From NCBI GenBank assembly GCA_964490725.1, contig CAZBDU010000047.1, positions 1 through 41,668 of the forward strand: 41,668 bases of DNA, in the 5' to 3' direction. The position numbers and the translations under genes are program-made. How positions within the stretch are numbered: the first letter of the stretch is position 1; each line of letters begins with the position of its first letter. The stretch comes from CAZBDU01 sp964490725 (GTDB lineage: Bacteria; Spirochaetota; Spirochaetia; SZUA-6; DRHE01). The notes under the pieces were generated by a model. The model worked only from the letters and a program-made list of their open reading frames with translations, had not been told where the DNA came from and made no database searches. This document shows positions 7,019 to 15,876 of the stretch, in pieces.

Positions 7019-8811
7019 ATGAGAGACGATTTTCACGGCACCTCCAGGCAGGCCGGCGGGCCGGCTCAGCGGCAGGCGAGCCACCCCCAGGGGACGGCGG
7101 CCGCAGCCGCCGCGCTCCTGGCCTCTGCGAACGTGGCGATCATCGGCAAGGCCCTGGAGGGGACCATCACCAGCTGGAACGAGGGTGCCCGGCGCCTGTA
7201 CGGCTACAGCGCCGAGGAGGCCGTGGGGCAGCCGGTCTCCATCATCGTTCCCGAGGACCGCCGCGAGGAGCTTCGGTCCATCATGGACCGCCTGAGGCGC
7301 GGCGAGGCGGTAGGCAGCCTGGAGACCGTGCGCCTGACCCGCGATGGGCGCCGGGTGCACGTGTCCCTGACGGTCTCCCCTGTGACCGACGGGAAGGGGC
7401 GTCTGGTGGCGGCCTCGGCGGTGGCCATCGACGCCTCCGCAAGGGTGAAGATGCTGCGCCTGGAGCGCGACGCCCGCCAGGCCGCCGAGGCGGCGAACCG
7501 TCGCCTGTTCCTGCTCAGCCGGGCGGGAGAGCTGCTGGGCTCTTCTCTGGAGGTGAACGAAACCCTCGGCTCCCTGGCGCGGCTGATCGTGCCCGAGCTG
7601 GCCGACTGGTGCGCCGTGGACCTGGTCACGAAAGGGGGGCGGATGGAGCGGGTGACGGTCATGCACCGCGATCCGGCAAGGGTCCGCCTGGCCGAGGAGC
7701 TGCAGCGGCGCTACCGGGCCGCGCCGGAAGCCTCCCAGGGGACTGCCGCGGTGGCGCGCACAGGGCAGGCGGAGCTGTACCGGAGATCGGCGAGGAGCTG
7801 ATCGAACGCACCGTCGGCGACCCGCAGCTCCGCGCCGTGCTGCGGGAGCTGGGCTTGAGATCGGCGATGGTGGTGCCCCTGCTCAGCCGCGGCCGGGCAT
7901 TGGGGACCCTGACCCTGGTTTCGGCGGAGTCGGGACACCGCTTCGACGGCACGGAGCTGGCCCTGGCGGAGGAGATCGGCCGGCGCGCGGGAGTGGCGGT
8001 GGAGAACGCGGGCCTGGTGGAGCGGATCACCCGCCTGAACCGCGAGCTGGAGGAGCGGGTGCGCCGGCGAACCGAGGAGCTGGAGCGGGCCAACCGGGAG
8101 CTGGAGGCCTTCTCCTACTCGGTGTCCCACGATCTCCGGGCGCCCCTCCGGGCCATCAACGGGTTCGCCAACCTCCTCCAGGAAGAGCACGCCGAGCGCC
8201 TGGATGAGGAGGGCAGGCGGCTGCTCGCGGTGGTGCGGGAGAACGCGGCCCAGATGGATCTGCTTATCAAGGACCTGCTGGCGTTTTCGCGGCTGGGCCG
8301 CACCGCCCTGCGGCCGGGGAGGGTGGACATGAGCCACCAGTGCCGGGACGTCTTCCTTCTCCTGCGCCAGGAGGAGCCGGAGCGCCGGGTGCATCTGCGC
8401 CTGCAGGATCTGCCGCCTGCGGAGGCCGACCCGGCGCTGGTGCGGCAGGTGCTGTCGAACCTGCTCCAGAACGCCCTCAAGTTCACGCGGCACCGGCAAG
8501 AGGCGGTGATAGAGGTAGGCGGGTGCGAGGACGGGGAGCGCTCGCTGTACTACGTCCGGGACAACGGCGCCGGTTTCGACACGCGCTACGCGGACAGGCT
8601 CTTCACGATCTTCCAGCGCCTTCACCGGGCCGAGGAGTACCCGGGAACGGGCGTGGGGCTGGCCCTGGTGAAACGCATCATCGAGCGCCACGGCGGCGGC
8701 ATCTGGGCCGAGGCGCAGGTGGATCGCGGCGCCACCTTCTTTTTCACGCTTCCCAGGGCGGGAGCCGGCGCCGGGAACCCGGCCGACCCCCGTGCCGAGG
8801 AGGGAGCATGA
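7019..8811 (+). pseudogene. PAS-GAF sensor histidine kinase broken by a single frameshift
   Basis: Two reading frames together encode one kinase. The first (7019 to the stop at about 7801) gives a PAS domain (about residues 35-150, with TSWNEGARRLYGY) and the first half of a GAF domain. The second takes over at 7780 and completes the GAF domain, then a coiled coil, the HisKA box SYSVSHDLRAPLRAING (His about 371) and the HATPase (NLLQNALKFT, DNGAGFD, GTGVGLALVKRII). One extra C near 7778-7781 would turn GQAELY-RRS into the expected GQAELY-PEIGEEL and give a 597-residue protein. ATG 7019 is chosen because GGAGGG lies at 7009-7014. The 3' end overlaps the next gene by four bases. A base-calling error is as likely as true inactivation; everything downstream of the break is well conserved. 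Confidence 0.85.
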
Positions 8812-9233
8812 GCAGGCTCGAGTCGATAGACATCCTCCTGGTGGAGGACAACCCCTACGACCTGGAGCTCGCGGTCCGGGCGCTGAAGTCGGGAAACGTG
8901 ACCAACCGGGTCGTGGTGGCCCGTGACGGCGCCGAAGCGCTGGAGGCGCTCTTCGGGGGGCGGGACGGCGGGTTGCCGCGCCTGGTGCTTCTGGACCTGA
9001 AGCTGCCCAAGGTGGACGGGCTGGAGGTGCTGCGGCGGATCCGTGAGGACAGGCGCACCCGCAGCCTGCCGGTGGCGGTGCTGACCTCTTCCGCAGAGGA
9101 AAAGGACCTGGTGGAGAGCTACCGCCTGGGGGTGAACAGCTGCATCGTCAAGCCGGTGGACTTCGGCAAGTTCACCGACACCGTCCGCCAGGTGGGCTAC
9201 TACTGGCTGGTGGTGAACCGTCCGGCGGAGTGA
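8808..9233 (+). CDS. single-domain response regulator, Rcp1-like
   Basis: A 141-residue stand-alone receiver domain with the acidic pair in LLVEDNPYDLE, phosphoacceptor Asp63 in LLDLKLPKVDG, the switch residues TSS after strand 4 and Lys115 in IVKPVDF. The LVEDNPYD...NRVVVARDG pattern is characteristic of the Rcp1-type regulators that pair with PAS-GAF/phytochrome-like kinases. There is no output domain, so it acts by protein contact or as a phosphorelay shuttle. ATG 8808 overlaps the kinase stop (ATGA), which argues that the kinase upstream is its partner. Only four bases separate its stop from the next gene. Confidence 0.92.
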   Translation: MSRLESIDILLVEDNPYDLELAVRALKSGNVTNRVVVARDGAEALEALFGGRDGGLPRLVLLDLKLPKVDGLEVLRRIREDRRTRSLPVAVLTSSAEEKDLVESYRLGVNSCIVKPVDFGKFTDTVRQVGYYWLVVNRPAE

Positions 9234-9237
9234 TCCG

Positions 9238-11949
9238 GTGGACGCCATTCGCGTTCTCATCCTGGAGGATTTCGCCACCGACGTGGAGCTGATCGAGCGG
9301 GAGCTGGGAAAGGAAGGGCTGGCCTTCGAGTCCCGCCGCGCCGCGGACGAGCCCGGCTTCCTGCGGGAGCTTGCGGGTTTTCGGCCCCAGCTAATCCCGA
9401 GCGACTTCCGGCTGCCCTCCTTCAGCGGCGAGCTGGCTCTGGAGGCCGCCCGGCGTGAGGCGGCGGAGACGCCCTTCATCTTCGTTTCCGGCACCATCGG
9501 CGAGGAGAAGGCCATCGAGCTGATGCGCAGTGGGGCCACCGACTGCGTGTTCAAGTACCGTCTCTCCCGGTTGGGACCGGCGGTGCGGCGGGCGCTGGAG
9601 ATGGTCCGCGAGCGGGAGGTGCGGCGGCGGGCCGAGCAGGAGCTGCAGGACCAGCTGCACCTGCTGCAGGTGATCGGCGACGCGGTGCCGGCGCCGCTGT
9701 TCTACAAGGACCCCGAGCGGCGCTTCCTGGGCTGCAACCGGGCCACCTGCGAGGTTCTGCGCGTCACCGAGGAGGAGGTCCTGGGCAGGAGGGCGGAGGA
9801 GTTCCTGGCGCCGGAAATAGCCGCCCAGATGGAGATGATGGACCTGGAGGTGCTCCGCGACCGCACGCCCAGGCGCTGGGAGCACAGCCTGGGCCTGCCG
9901 GACGGCCAGGTGCACGCCCTCATCTCCTGCCGCGCCCCCCTGGTGAGCCGTGACGGGACGCTGCGGGGGCTGGTGGGGGTGGCGGTGGACATCACCGACC
10001 GCAAGCAGGCCGAGGAGGAGCTGAGCCGGGCGCTGCGCCTGCAGGAGGCGGTGTTCGCCGGCCTGGCCGACGCTGTGTTCCTCATCGATCCGCCCACCCG
10101 CAGGATCCTGCTCTGCAACGCCGCGGCGGAGCGCATCTTCGGGTACTCCCGGAAGCAGATGGAGGGGCGGAGCACGGAGCTCCTCCATGTGGACCGCGAG
10201 AGCTTCCAGGAGTTCTCCCGGCGAGGCAACCCGCAGCTGAAGCGGCGCGGGCAGTTTCGTACGGAGTACCGCCTGCGGCGCAGCGACGGCGCTCTGTTCG
10301 ACGCCGAGGTGACGGTGACGGTGATCGACGCCGAGGCGGGCAGGATGAGAGGGGTGGTGAGCGTGGTGCGGGACATCACCCAGCGCAAGCGCGCCGAGCG
10401 GGAGCTCCGCCGCCGGGAGCAGGAGTTCCAGGCGCTGGTGGAGAACGCCCCGGACATCATCGCGCGCCTCGACGCGGACCTGCGCCCCACCTACATCAAC
10501 CCTGCCGCCGAGCGCCTGCTGGGGGTGCCGCTCCCGGAGCTGCTGGCCGGGGACCAGGGCGCCCTGCCCGGCCGGCTGGGTGTCGGCACGATGAAGTGGA
10601 ATTCCTGGCTGGAGGGCTGCCGCCGGGTTCTCGGATCGGGCCATGAGGAAAGCGTCGATCTGGAGATCCAGCACGGCGGACAGCCGCGCTACTTCCAGGC
10701 CCGCATCGTGCCGGAGCGGGACGAGAGCGGGGCCATCCGCAGCCTGCTGAGCGTGACCCGCGACCTCACGGCGCTGCGCCGCGCCGAGCAGGCGCTGCGG
10801 GAGAGCGAGGAGAAGCTGGTGCAGGTGCAGCGGCTGGAGGCCATCGGCAAGCTGGCCGGCGGGGTGGCGCACGATTTCAACAATGTCCTCACTGCCATCC
10901 AGGGCTATGCGGAGCTGTGCCGCATGAAGTCCTCCGACAGCGAGCTGCGGGAGTACGTGGAGGAGATCCTCCGTGCCAGCGGCCGCGCAGCGGGGCTGAC
11001 CGAGCAACTGCTCCTCTTCGGCCGCCGGGCGCCCATGGCCATGAAGCCGGTGGACATCAACGCCAGCGTGGAAGGGCTGCTGAAGATGCTGAAGCGCCTG
11101 ATCGGCGAGAACATCACCGTGGCGGTGGACCTGGAGGCGCAGGCCTGGGTGGTGAATGCCGATCCCGGCAAGATCGAGCAGGTGCTGATGAACCTGATGA
11201 TCAACGCCGGGGACGCCATGCCGCAAGGCGGGACCGTCACCATCGCCACCCGCAATCTGGTGGTGGAGGCTGGCTACGTGCGCGCCTATCCCTATGCGCG
11301 CCGGGGGCGCTTCCTGTGCCTGAGCGTGGAGGACACCGGGGAGGGGATGAGCGCGGAGACCCTCAGGCAGATCTTCGAGCCCTTCTTCACCACCAAGCCC
11401 CCGGGCGCGGGTACGGGGCTGGGGCTGGCGGTGGTCTACGGGATCGTCAAGGAGCACGGCGGATGGGTCAACGCCGAAACTGAGCCCGGCCGGGGCAGCC
11501 GCTTCAAGGTCTACCTGCCGGCCAGCGTCATTCCCGGCGGCGAGGAGCGCCGGGAGACGCCGGAGCTGGCCGGGCTTCGGGGGGGCGGCGAGCGCCTCCT
11601 GGTGGTGGAGGACGAGGAGGCCATCCGGCGCCTCCTGGAGGCCGGGCTGGGGGAGAGCGGCTACGAAGTGCTCGCCGCCGGCAGCGGCCGGGAGGCCCGG
11701 GAGCTGTTCCACCGCGAGGGGGGGTGTTTCCATGCGCTGCTGAGCGACGTGGTCCTCCCCGACGCCAGCGGACTGGCCCTGTACGAGGAGCTGGTGCCGC
11801 AGGACCGCATGCCCGCCGTGTTCATGAGCGGATACCTGGACGACAAGAGCGACTGGGAGCGCATCCGTGAAGCGGGTCACCGGTTCCTGCACAAGCCGGT
11901 GACGGTGACCGCCCTCCTCAAGACGCTGAAGGAGCTTCTGGCCCCATGA
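9238..11949 (+). CDS. hybrid sensor kinase, REC-PAS-PAS-PAS-HisKA-HATPase-REC
   Basis: A 903-residue soluble hybrid kinase. Order: receiver (about 1-122, Asp56 in PSDFRLPSF, Lys106), three PAS domains (about 138-255, 265-385 and 395-515), HisKA with His545 in GGVAHDFNNVLTAIQGY, a HATPase with NLMINAGDAMPQGG, DTGEGM and the GTGLGLAVVYGIVKEHGG loop, and a C-terminal receiver (about 785-903, Asp837 in LSDVVLPDASG, Lys in FLHKPVT). There is no transmembrane segment, so it senses a cytoplasmic or receiver-borne signal. The first receiver reads PSDF where relatives usually have LSD(Y/W). The start is GTG 9238, four bases after the preceding stop; the stop overlaps the HD-GYP gene (ATGA). A phosphorelay into the HD-GYP protein is the likely output. 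Confidence 0.92.
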   Translation: MDAIRVLILEDFATDVELIERELGKEGLAFESRRAADEPGFLRELAGFRPQLIPSDFRLPSFSGELALEAARREAAETPFIFVSGTIGEEKAIELMRSGATDCVFKYRLSRLGPAVRRALEMVREREVRRRAEQELQDQLHLLQVIGDAVPAPLFYKDPERRFLGCNRATCEVLRVTEEEVLGRRAEEFLAPEIAAQMEMMDLEVLRDRTPRRWEHSLGLPDGQVHALISCRAPLVSRDGTLRGLVGVAVDITDRKQAEEELSRALRLQEAVFAGLADAVFLIDPPTRRILLCNAAAERIFGYSRKQMEGRSTELLHVDRESFQEFSRRGNPQLKRRGQFRTEYRLRRSDGALFDAEVTVTVIDAEAGRMRGVVSVVRDITQRKRAERELRRREQEFQALVENAPDIIARLDADLRPTYINPAAERLLGVPLPELLAGDQGALPGRLGVGTMKWNSWLEGCRRVLGSGHEESVDLEIQHGGQPRYFQARIVPERDESGAIRSLLSVTRDLTALRRAEQALRESEEKLVQVQRLEAIGKLAGGVAHDFNNVLTAIQGYAELCRMKSSDSELREYVEEILRASGRAAGLTEQLLLFGRRAPMAMKPVDINASVEGLLKMLKRLIGENITVAVDLEAQAWVVNADPGKIEQVLMNLMINAGDAMPQGGTVTIATRNLVVEAGYVRAYPYARRGRFLCLSVEDTGEGMSAETLRQIFEPFFTTKPPGAGTGLGLAVVYGIVKEHGGWVNAETEPGRGSRFKVYLPASVIPGGEERRETPELAGLRGGGERLLVVEDEEAIRRLLEAGLGESGYEVLAAGSGREARELFHREGGCFHALLSDVVLPDASGLALYEELVPQDRMPAVFMSGYLDDKSDWERIREAGHRFLHKPVTVTALLKTLKELLAP

Positions 11950-13052
11950 TGGAAAAGACCGTGCTGATCGCGGAGGACGACCAGAGCGTGCGGGAGGTGC
12001 TGCAGCGCCTGCTGACCGCGCAGGGCTACCGGGTGCTGGTGGCCGCTGACGGTGAGGAGGCGCTGGCGGAGGTGGCCGCCGCGGCGCCCGACGTGGTGGT
12101 CACCGACGCCATGATGCCCCGCCTGGACGGCTTCGAGCTCACCCGCCTCCTTCGCGCCCGAGAGGAGACGCGGCTGATTCCGGTGGTGATGGTCACCGGG
12201 CTGCGCGAGGTGGAGGATCGGGTGAGGGCCCTGGAGGCCGGAGTGGACGATTTTCTGGCCAAGCCGGTTCACCCGGTGGAGCTCACCGCCCGGGTGCGCT
12301 CGCTGTGCAAGGTGAAGGAGTACCACGACCTGCAGCGAGAGTACCGGCGGCGGCTGGAGCGGGCGGTGCGCGCCCGCACGCGCAGGCTGCGGGAGGCCCT
12401 CTCCATGGTGCGGGCGTTCTCCCTGGACACGGTGTACCGCCTGTCCCGCACCGCCGAGTTCCGGGACAACGACACCGGCGAGCACATTCAGCGCATGAGC
12501 TACTACGTGGCGGCGGTTGCCAGGAAAATCGGCCTGCCTTCGCTGACGGTGCGGCAGTTGCGCTACGCCTCACCGCTGCACGACATTGGAAAAGTGGGCA
12601 TCCCCGACAGCATCCTGCTGAAACCGGGCCGGCTCACCGAGCAGGAGTGGGAGATCATGAAGGAGCACACCACCATCGGGGCGCGCATTCTGGCCGGATC
12701 GCGCTCCGAGATCGTGCAGCTGGCCGAGCTGATCGCCCTCACCCACCACGAGCGCTGGGACGGCAGCGGCTATCCCCGGGGGACTGCGGGCCAATCCATC
12801 CCCCTGCCCGGGAGGATCACCGCGGTGGCGGACGTCTTCGACGCCCTGTCCTCCACCCGCGCCTACAAGGCTGCCCTGCCCCTGGAGAAGGCCTTCGAAG
12901 CCGTGCAGGAAGGAAGGGGCACCCACTTCGATCCGCTGGTGGCCGACGCTTTCCTGGCCATCCCGGCGGAGGTGCGGGGCATCCGTGCGCGCTTCGAGGA
13001 TGGCGGCAAGGTCGGGCGGCGGCGTCCCGCCCCGGCGGGAGGACAGGCGTGA
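11946..13052 (+). CDS. REC-HD-GYP cyclic-di-GMP phosphodiesterase, RpfG-like
   Basis: A 368-residue response regulator. Its receiver (1-120) has phosphoacceptor Asp54 in VVTDAMMPRLDG and Lys107. A coiled-coil linker leads to an HD-GYP domain (about 155-350) with metal ligands His180, the HD pair His212-Asp213 in SPLHDIGKVGIPD, His241, His267-His268 and Asp296, plus the defining HHERWDGSGYP loop. All expected catalytic residues are present, so it should hydrolyse c-di-GMP when phosphorylated. ATG 11946 overlaps the hybrid kinase stop by four bases, pointing to that kinase as its controller. It counterbalances the diguanylate cyclase encoded at 2446-5289. Confidence 0.93.
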   Translation: MMEKTVLIAEDDQSVREVLQRLLTAQGYRVLVAADGEEALAEVAAAAPDVVVTDAMMPRLDGFELTRLLRAREETRLIPVVMVTGLREVEDRVRALEAGVDDFLAKPVHPVELTARVRSLCKVKEYHDLQREYRRRLERAVRARTRRLREALSMVRAFSLDTVYRLSRTAEFRDNDTGEHIQRMSYYVAAVARKIGLPSLTVRQLRYASPLHDIGKVGIPDSILLKPGRLTEQEWEIMKEHTTIGARILAGSRSEIVQLAELIALTHHERWDGSGYPRGTAGQSIPLPGRITAVADVFDALSSTRAYKAALPLEKAFEAVQEGRGTHFDPLVADAFLAIPAEVRGIRARFEDGGKVGRRRPAPAGGQA

Positions 13053-13086
13053 GCGGGTCCCTGAACCTTTTCCAGGAGAGCTCCGG

Positions 13087-14622
13087 GTGAGGGAGAAGGG
13101 ACAGGAGCGGCATCTGGACCGGCTGCTGCGCGAATCGGAAGAGCTGCTGCGCGCCGTCGGCGACCCTTCCGTCCTGGTGGAGCAGGAGGGTGCCGAGGGT
13201 GAGCCCGGACAGGGGGCGGGGGACCCGCGCAGAGAGACCGTGGAGGACTACGCCGAAGGGCTGCAGCTGCGCATCCGTGGCCACGCGGAGCTGCGCGTTT
13301 CGGCGGACGAGATGCAGGTGCTGGCGGATTTCTACCCGCCGGTGGGCGACATGCCGCCCCTGGATCCTGAAGAGGTGCGCCCGGAGCTGGAGGAGAAGGC
13401 TGCGGCGGAGCGGGTGGACTGGCAGGCGGTCCAGGAGGCGGTGTTCCGCTGCAATACCGAGCGCGTTGCGGTCTGTGACGTAGTGGTGGCTCGGGGCGCG
13501 GAGCCGGAAGAGGAGGTGCCGGAGCACTGGGCCGTGGAGGAGGCGCTTCGCCTCCCGCCTCCGGCGCTCTCCCCGGAAGGGGGCCGGGTGGACTTCAAGG
13601 AGGTCAGCCCCTTCGTGCTGGTGCGGGAGGCACAGGTGCTGGCCCGACTGGTGCCCAGACGGCCGGGGGCCATGGGAGCCACCGTGCGAGGCAAGGCCCT
13701 GCCCTATGGGGTGCGTCCCGTCCAGGCTTCGCAGCCGGACGCGAACACCCGAGTAGAGGGAGAGACGGTGGTGGCCTGCTGTGACGGGCACTTCGTGTCC
13801 TCCCCGGAGTCTTTCCAGGTCAGCCCGGTGCTGGAGCTGCAGGGGGACGTGGACTACCACACCGGGCACGTGGAGTTCCCTGGTGATGTGGTCATCTCCG
13901 GCCAGATCAAGGACGGCTTTCGCGTCCGCGCGGGGGGCAGCGTCTACTGCGCCGGCACGCTGGACGCCTCGGAGGTGCAGTGCGGCATGGACCTGCTGGT
14001 GCGGCGCGGCATCATCGGCCGCAAGAAGGCCACGGTCCGTGCGGGCGGCAAGGTGGAGGCGCGTTTCATCGAAAACTGCCGGGTGGAAGCCGGCGGGCCG
14101 GTGGTCGTGGAGGTCGGCATCCTGCACTCGGCGGTGTACACCCGCGACCGGGTGGAGATGGGCAAGAAGGGGATCATCGTGGGCGGCAGGGTGTACGCGC
14201 AGAACGGCATCAGCGCCACCCAGATGGGCTCCGGGATGGAGCCGCGCACCGAGCTGTACTGCGGCATCGACTACCAGGTAGAGCAGAAGGTGACCTGGAT
14301 CCGCGACCGCAACGTGGATCTGTCCTTCAAACTGGCCCAGGTGGAGCGCCGCCTGAAGCAGCCGGACGCCTCCTCCCGCCTGGCCGAGCTGCGCGAGCGC
14401 ATCCGCGGAGCCATCGACAAGCTGAACGAAGCGGCCAACGCCCTGATCTTCCGTCTGGACCGGAAGGAGGAGGCGGAGGTGTGCGTGGCCGCCGACCTGT
14501 ATCCCGGCGCCTACGTGGAGATCTGCCACGTCTCCTTCGCGGTCACCCGCGGGCTGCGCCGGGTGAGGCTGAGGCTGGACAAGGAAAAGGGGAGAATCGT
14601 CGCCGAGCCGCTCCAGCGGTAG
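13087..14622 (+). CDS. FapA/DUF342-family protein
   Basis: A 511-residue protein of the flagellar-assembly-protein-A family. The conserved core (about 175-400) is a right-handed beta-helix recognisable from repeated GGSV, GGKV and GGPV turns and the segments VEFPGDVVISGQIKDGF, IIGRKKATVRAGGKV and GIIVGGRVYAQNGI. It is followed by a helical pair with coiled-coil character (about 410-465) and a short beta end. GTG 13087 is chosen because AGGAGAG (13074-13080) precedes it at good spacing; the longer frame overlaps the HD-GYP gene. Its place at the end of a two-component/c-di-GMP operon suggests a role in signal output, motility or surface polymer. The molecular function of this family is poorly known; FapA homologues are reported as signalling partners in a few species. 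Confidence 0.85.
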   Translation: MREKGQERHLDRLLRESEELLRAVGDPSVLVEQEGAEGEPGQGAGDPRRETVEDYAEGLQLRIRGHAELRVSADEMQVLADFYPPVGDMPPLDPEEVRPELEEKAAAERVDWQAVQEAVFRCNTERVAVCDVVVARGAEPEEEVPEHWAVEEALRLPPPALSPEGGRVDFKEVSPFVLVREAQVLARLVPRRPGAMGATVRGKALPYGVRPVQASQPDANTRVEGETVVACCDGHFVSSPESFQVSPVLELQGDVDYHTGHVEFPGDVVISGQIKDGFRVRAGGSVYCAGTLDASEVQCGMDLLVRRGIIGRKKATVRAGGKVEARFIENCRVEAGGPVVVEVGILHSAVYTRDRVEMGKKGIIVGGRVYAQNGISATQMGSGMEPRTELYCGIDYQVEQKVTWIRDRNVDLSFKLAQVERRLKQPDASSRLAELRERIRGAIDKLNEAANALIFRLDRKEEAEVCVAADLYPGAYVEICHVSFAVTRGLRRVRLRLDKEKGRIVAEPLQR

Positions 14623-14623
14623 C

Positions 14624-14640
14624 CGAGAGGGGCCCTCTCG
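14624..14640 (+). terminator. hairpin ending the signalling operon
   Basis: CGAGAGGG and CCCTCTCG are perfect 8-base arms around one base, starting two bases after the FapA-like stop and 18 bases before the next promoter. No clear T-run follows. Confidence 0.45.
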
Positions 14641-14657
14641 CGCTCTGCTTCCCGGCG

Positions 14658-14686
14658 TTGACAGTCCCCGGCCCTGCGGCTACACT
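14658..14686 (+). promoter_or_regulatory. sigma70 promoter of the B12 operon
   Basis: A consensus -35 TTGACA (14658-14663) and TACACT (14681-14686) are spaced by 17 bases. Transcription should start near 14693, just before the riboswitch aptamer. Confidence 0.85.
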
Positions 14687-14692
14687 CGGAGC

Positions 14693-14825
14693 AGCCCTGC
14701 AGAGGAAGGCGGTGCAAGGCCGCCGCGGACGAGCCACTGTAACCGGGGACGATCCCTTCACAGGACCACTGGGTGACCGGGAAGGCGCAAGGGGGAGGAC
14801 GATCCGGAAGCCAGGAGACTCTGGG
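14693..14825 (+). promoter_or_regulatory. cobalamin (B12) riboswitch aptamer
   Basis: The conserved blocks appear in order. The GGAA...GGTGCAAG...CCGCCGCGG block is at 14702-14729, then the core GAGCCACTGTAACCGGGGA, CCGGGAAGGCG (14777-14787), and the B12 box GGAAGCCAGGAGAC (14806-14819). CAGAG (14700-14704) and CTCTG (14819-14823) can close the P1 helix. It lies between a strong promoter and btuFCD, so binding of cobalamin should lower expression of the uptake genes. Confidence 0.93.
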
Positions 14826-14853
14826 GCGCGGTGTGCAAAAGGCCGTCCCGGCG

Positions 14854-14879
14854 CCTGCACTCGATCCTGTTGCAGGAGG
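14854..14879 (+). promoter_or_regulatory. expression platform hairpin over the btuF Shine-Dalgarno
   Basis: CCTGCA (14854-14859) pairs with TGCAGG (14871-14876), a 6-bp stem with an 11-base loop. It takes up the first half of AGGAGG (14874-14879), the ribosome-binding site. This suggests translational control, with the loop available to contact the aptamer. No T-run that would mark a terminator is present. Confidence 0.55.
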
Positions 14880-14886
14880 TGATCCC

Positions 14887-15876
14887 ACGAGAACCCTCGC
14901 TACCTTCTGGTGCCTCTTCCTTCTCCTGCCGGCGCTGGCGCCGCCGCTGTTCGGCGGGGCAGCCCGCGAGCAGCCGGGCGTCTCCGGCTCCTCGCCCGCC
15001 CCGGGCCCCGGCTACCCGCGTTCGGTCACCGACGACACGGGCCGCACGTTCACCCTTGCCGCCCCTCCCGGGCGCATCGTTTCCCTCACCCTGGGAACCG
15101 ACGAGATCCTGCTCTCCCTGGTGGCGCGGGAGCGCCTGGTGGGGGTCACCACTTTCGCCGCCGACCCGCGGGTCTCCAACATCGCCTCGCAAGTGGCGGA
15201 GGGGCCGGCGAAGCTGACCGCCAACACCGAGGTGATACTGTCCCTGCGGCCGGACATCGTCTTCGTGGCCAACTGGAGCGAGGCCGACAAGGTCCGCCAG
15301 CTCCGGGAGGCGGGTCTGGCGGTCTACCTGGTGCAGACGCCGCTCACGGTGGCCGGCGTGGAGAAGCAGATCCTCACCCTGGGGACGGTGGTAGGCGCAG
15401 AGAAGGAGGCCGCCGGGCTGGCGGCCTGGATGGAGAGGCGCCTGACAACCCTGCAGGAGCGCCTGGGGGCGCTGGGGGCCGGGCGCCGCCTCACGGTTAT
15501 GGACTACACCGTGGGCGGGGTGGCCATGGGGCGGGGCTCCACCTGGGACGAGATCGTGCACCGCGCCGGCCTGATCAACGCGGCGGGAGAGGACCAGGCC
15601 GACGAGTGGGGGCAGGTGCCGGTCTCCAGGGAGAGGCTCCTGGAGCTGGACCCGGACATCCTGGTCGTGCCCGACTGGGTCTACGGGGACCCCGATGGGG
15701 CGGAGCGGCTCCTGCAGAGGATCGCGCATGATCCGGCCCTGGCGGGCCTCGCGGCCGTACGTTCGGGACGGGTGTACGCCATGCCCGAACGCCTCAGGGC
15801 CTCCACCTCGCAGCACATCGTGGAGGCGGTGGAGTGGCTGGCGCACAAGGCCTATCCGGGGCTGTTCCAGCAGTGA
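14887..15876 (+). CDS. btuF: cobalamin-binding periplasmic protein, BtuF-like, with apparent ACG start
   Basis: A substrate-binding protein of the BtuF/FecB class, about 329 residues. An N-terminal hydrophobic signal segment (FWCLFLLLPALAPPLF) is followed by the mature start SVTDDTGRTFTLAAPPGRIVSLTLGTDEILLSL and the typical LRPDIVFV, LDPDILVVPDW and AVRSGRVYAMP blocks. No ATG, GTG or TTG in this frame follows the perfect Shine-Dalgarno AGGAGGTGATCC (14874-14885). Instead ACG at 14887 sits 7 bases after AGGAGG, exactly where an ATG is expected, giving M-R-T-L then the signal peptide. The only in-frame alternative, GTG 14833, lies upstream of the Shine-Dalgarno within the leader. Either a rare ACG start or a point mutation is implied. 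The riboswitch in the leader supports B12 rather than iron as ligand. Confidence 0.9.
   Translation, partial: TRTLATFWCLFLLLPALAPPLFGGAAREQPGVSGSSPAPGPGYPRSVTDDTGRTFTLAAPPGRIVSLTLGTDEILLSLVARERLVGVTTFAADPRVSNIASQVAEGPAKLTANTEVILSLRPDIVFVANWSEADKVRQLREAGLAVYLVQTPLTVAGVEKQILTLGTVVGAEKEAAGLAAWMERRLTTLQERLGALGAGRRLTVMDYTVGGVAMGRGSTWDEIVHRAGLINAAGEDQADEWGQVPVSRERLLELDPDILVVPDWVYGDPDGAERLLQRIAHDPALAGLAAVRSGRVYAMPERLRASTSQHIVEAVEWLAHKAYPGLFQQ

Noticed and set aside
7770..7800. Programmed -1 frameshift in the sensor kinase
   Set aside because: No slippery heptamer or downstream pseudoknot is evident; a missing base explains it better.
9391..11892. 833-codon open frame on the minus strand
   Set aside because: It is antisense to the hybrid kinase, is His/Leu/Gln/Pro-rich, and has no domain or start signal; it is an artefact of high GC at codon third positions.
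14833..14886. GTG 14833 as the btuF start
   Set aside because: It lies in the riboswitch leader with no SD and would add a polar stretch ahead of the signal peptide, leaving the perfect SD at 14874 unused.
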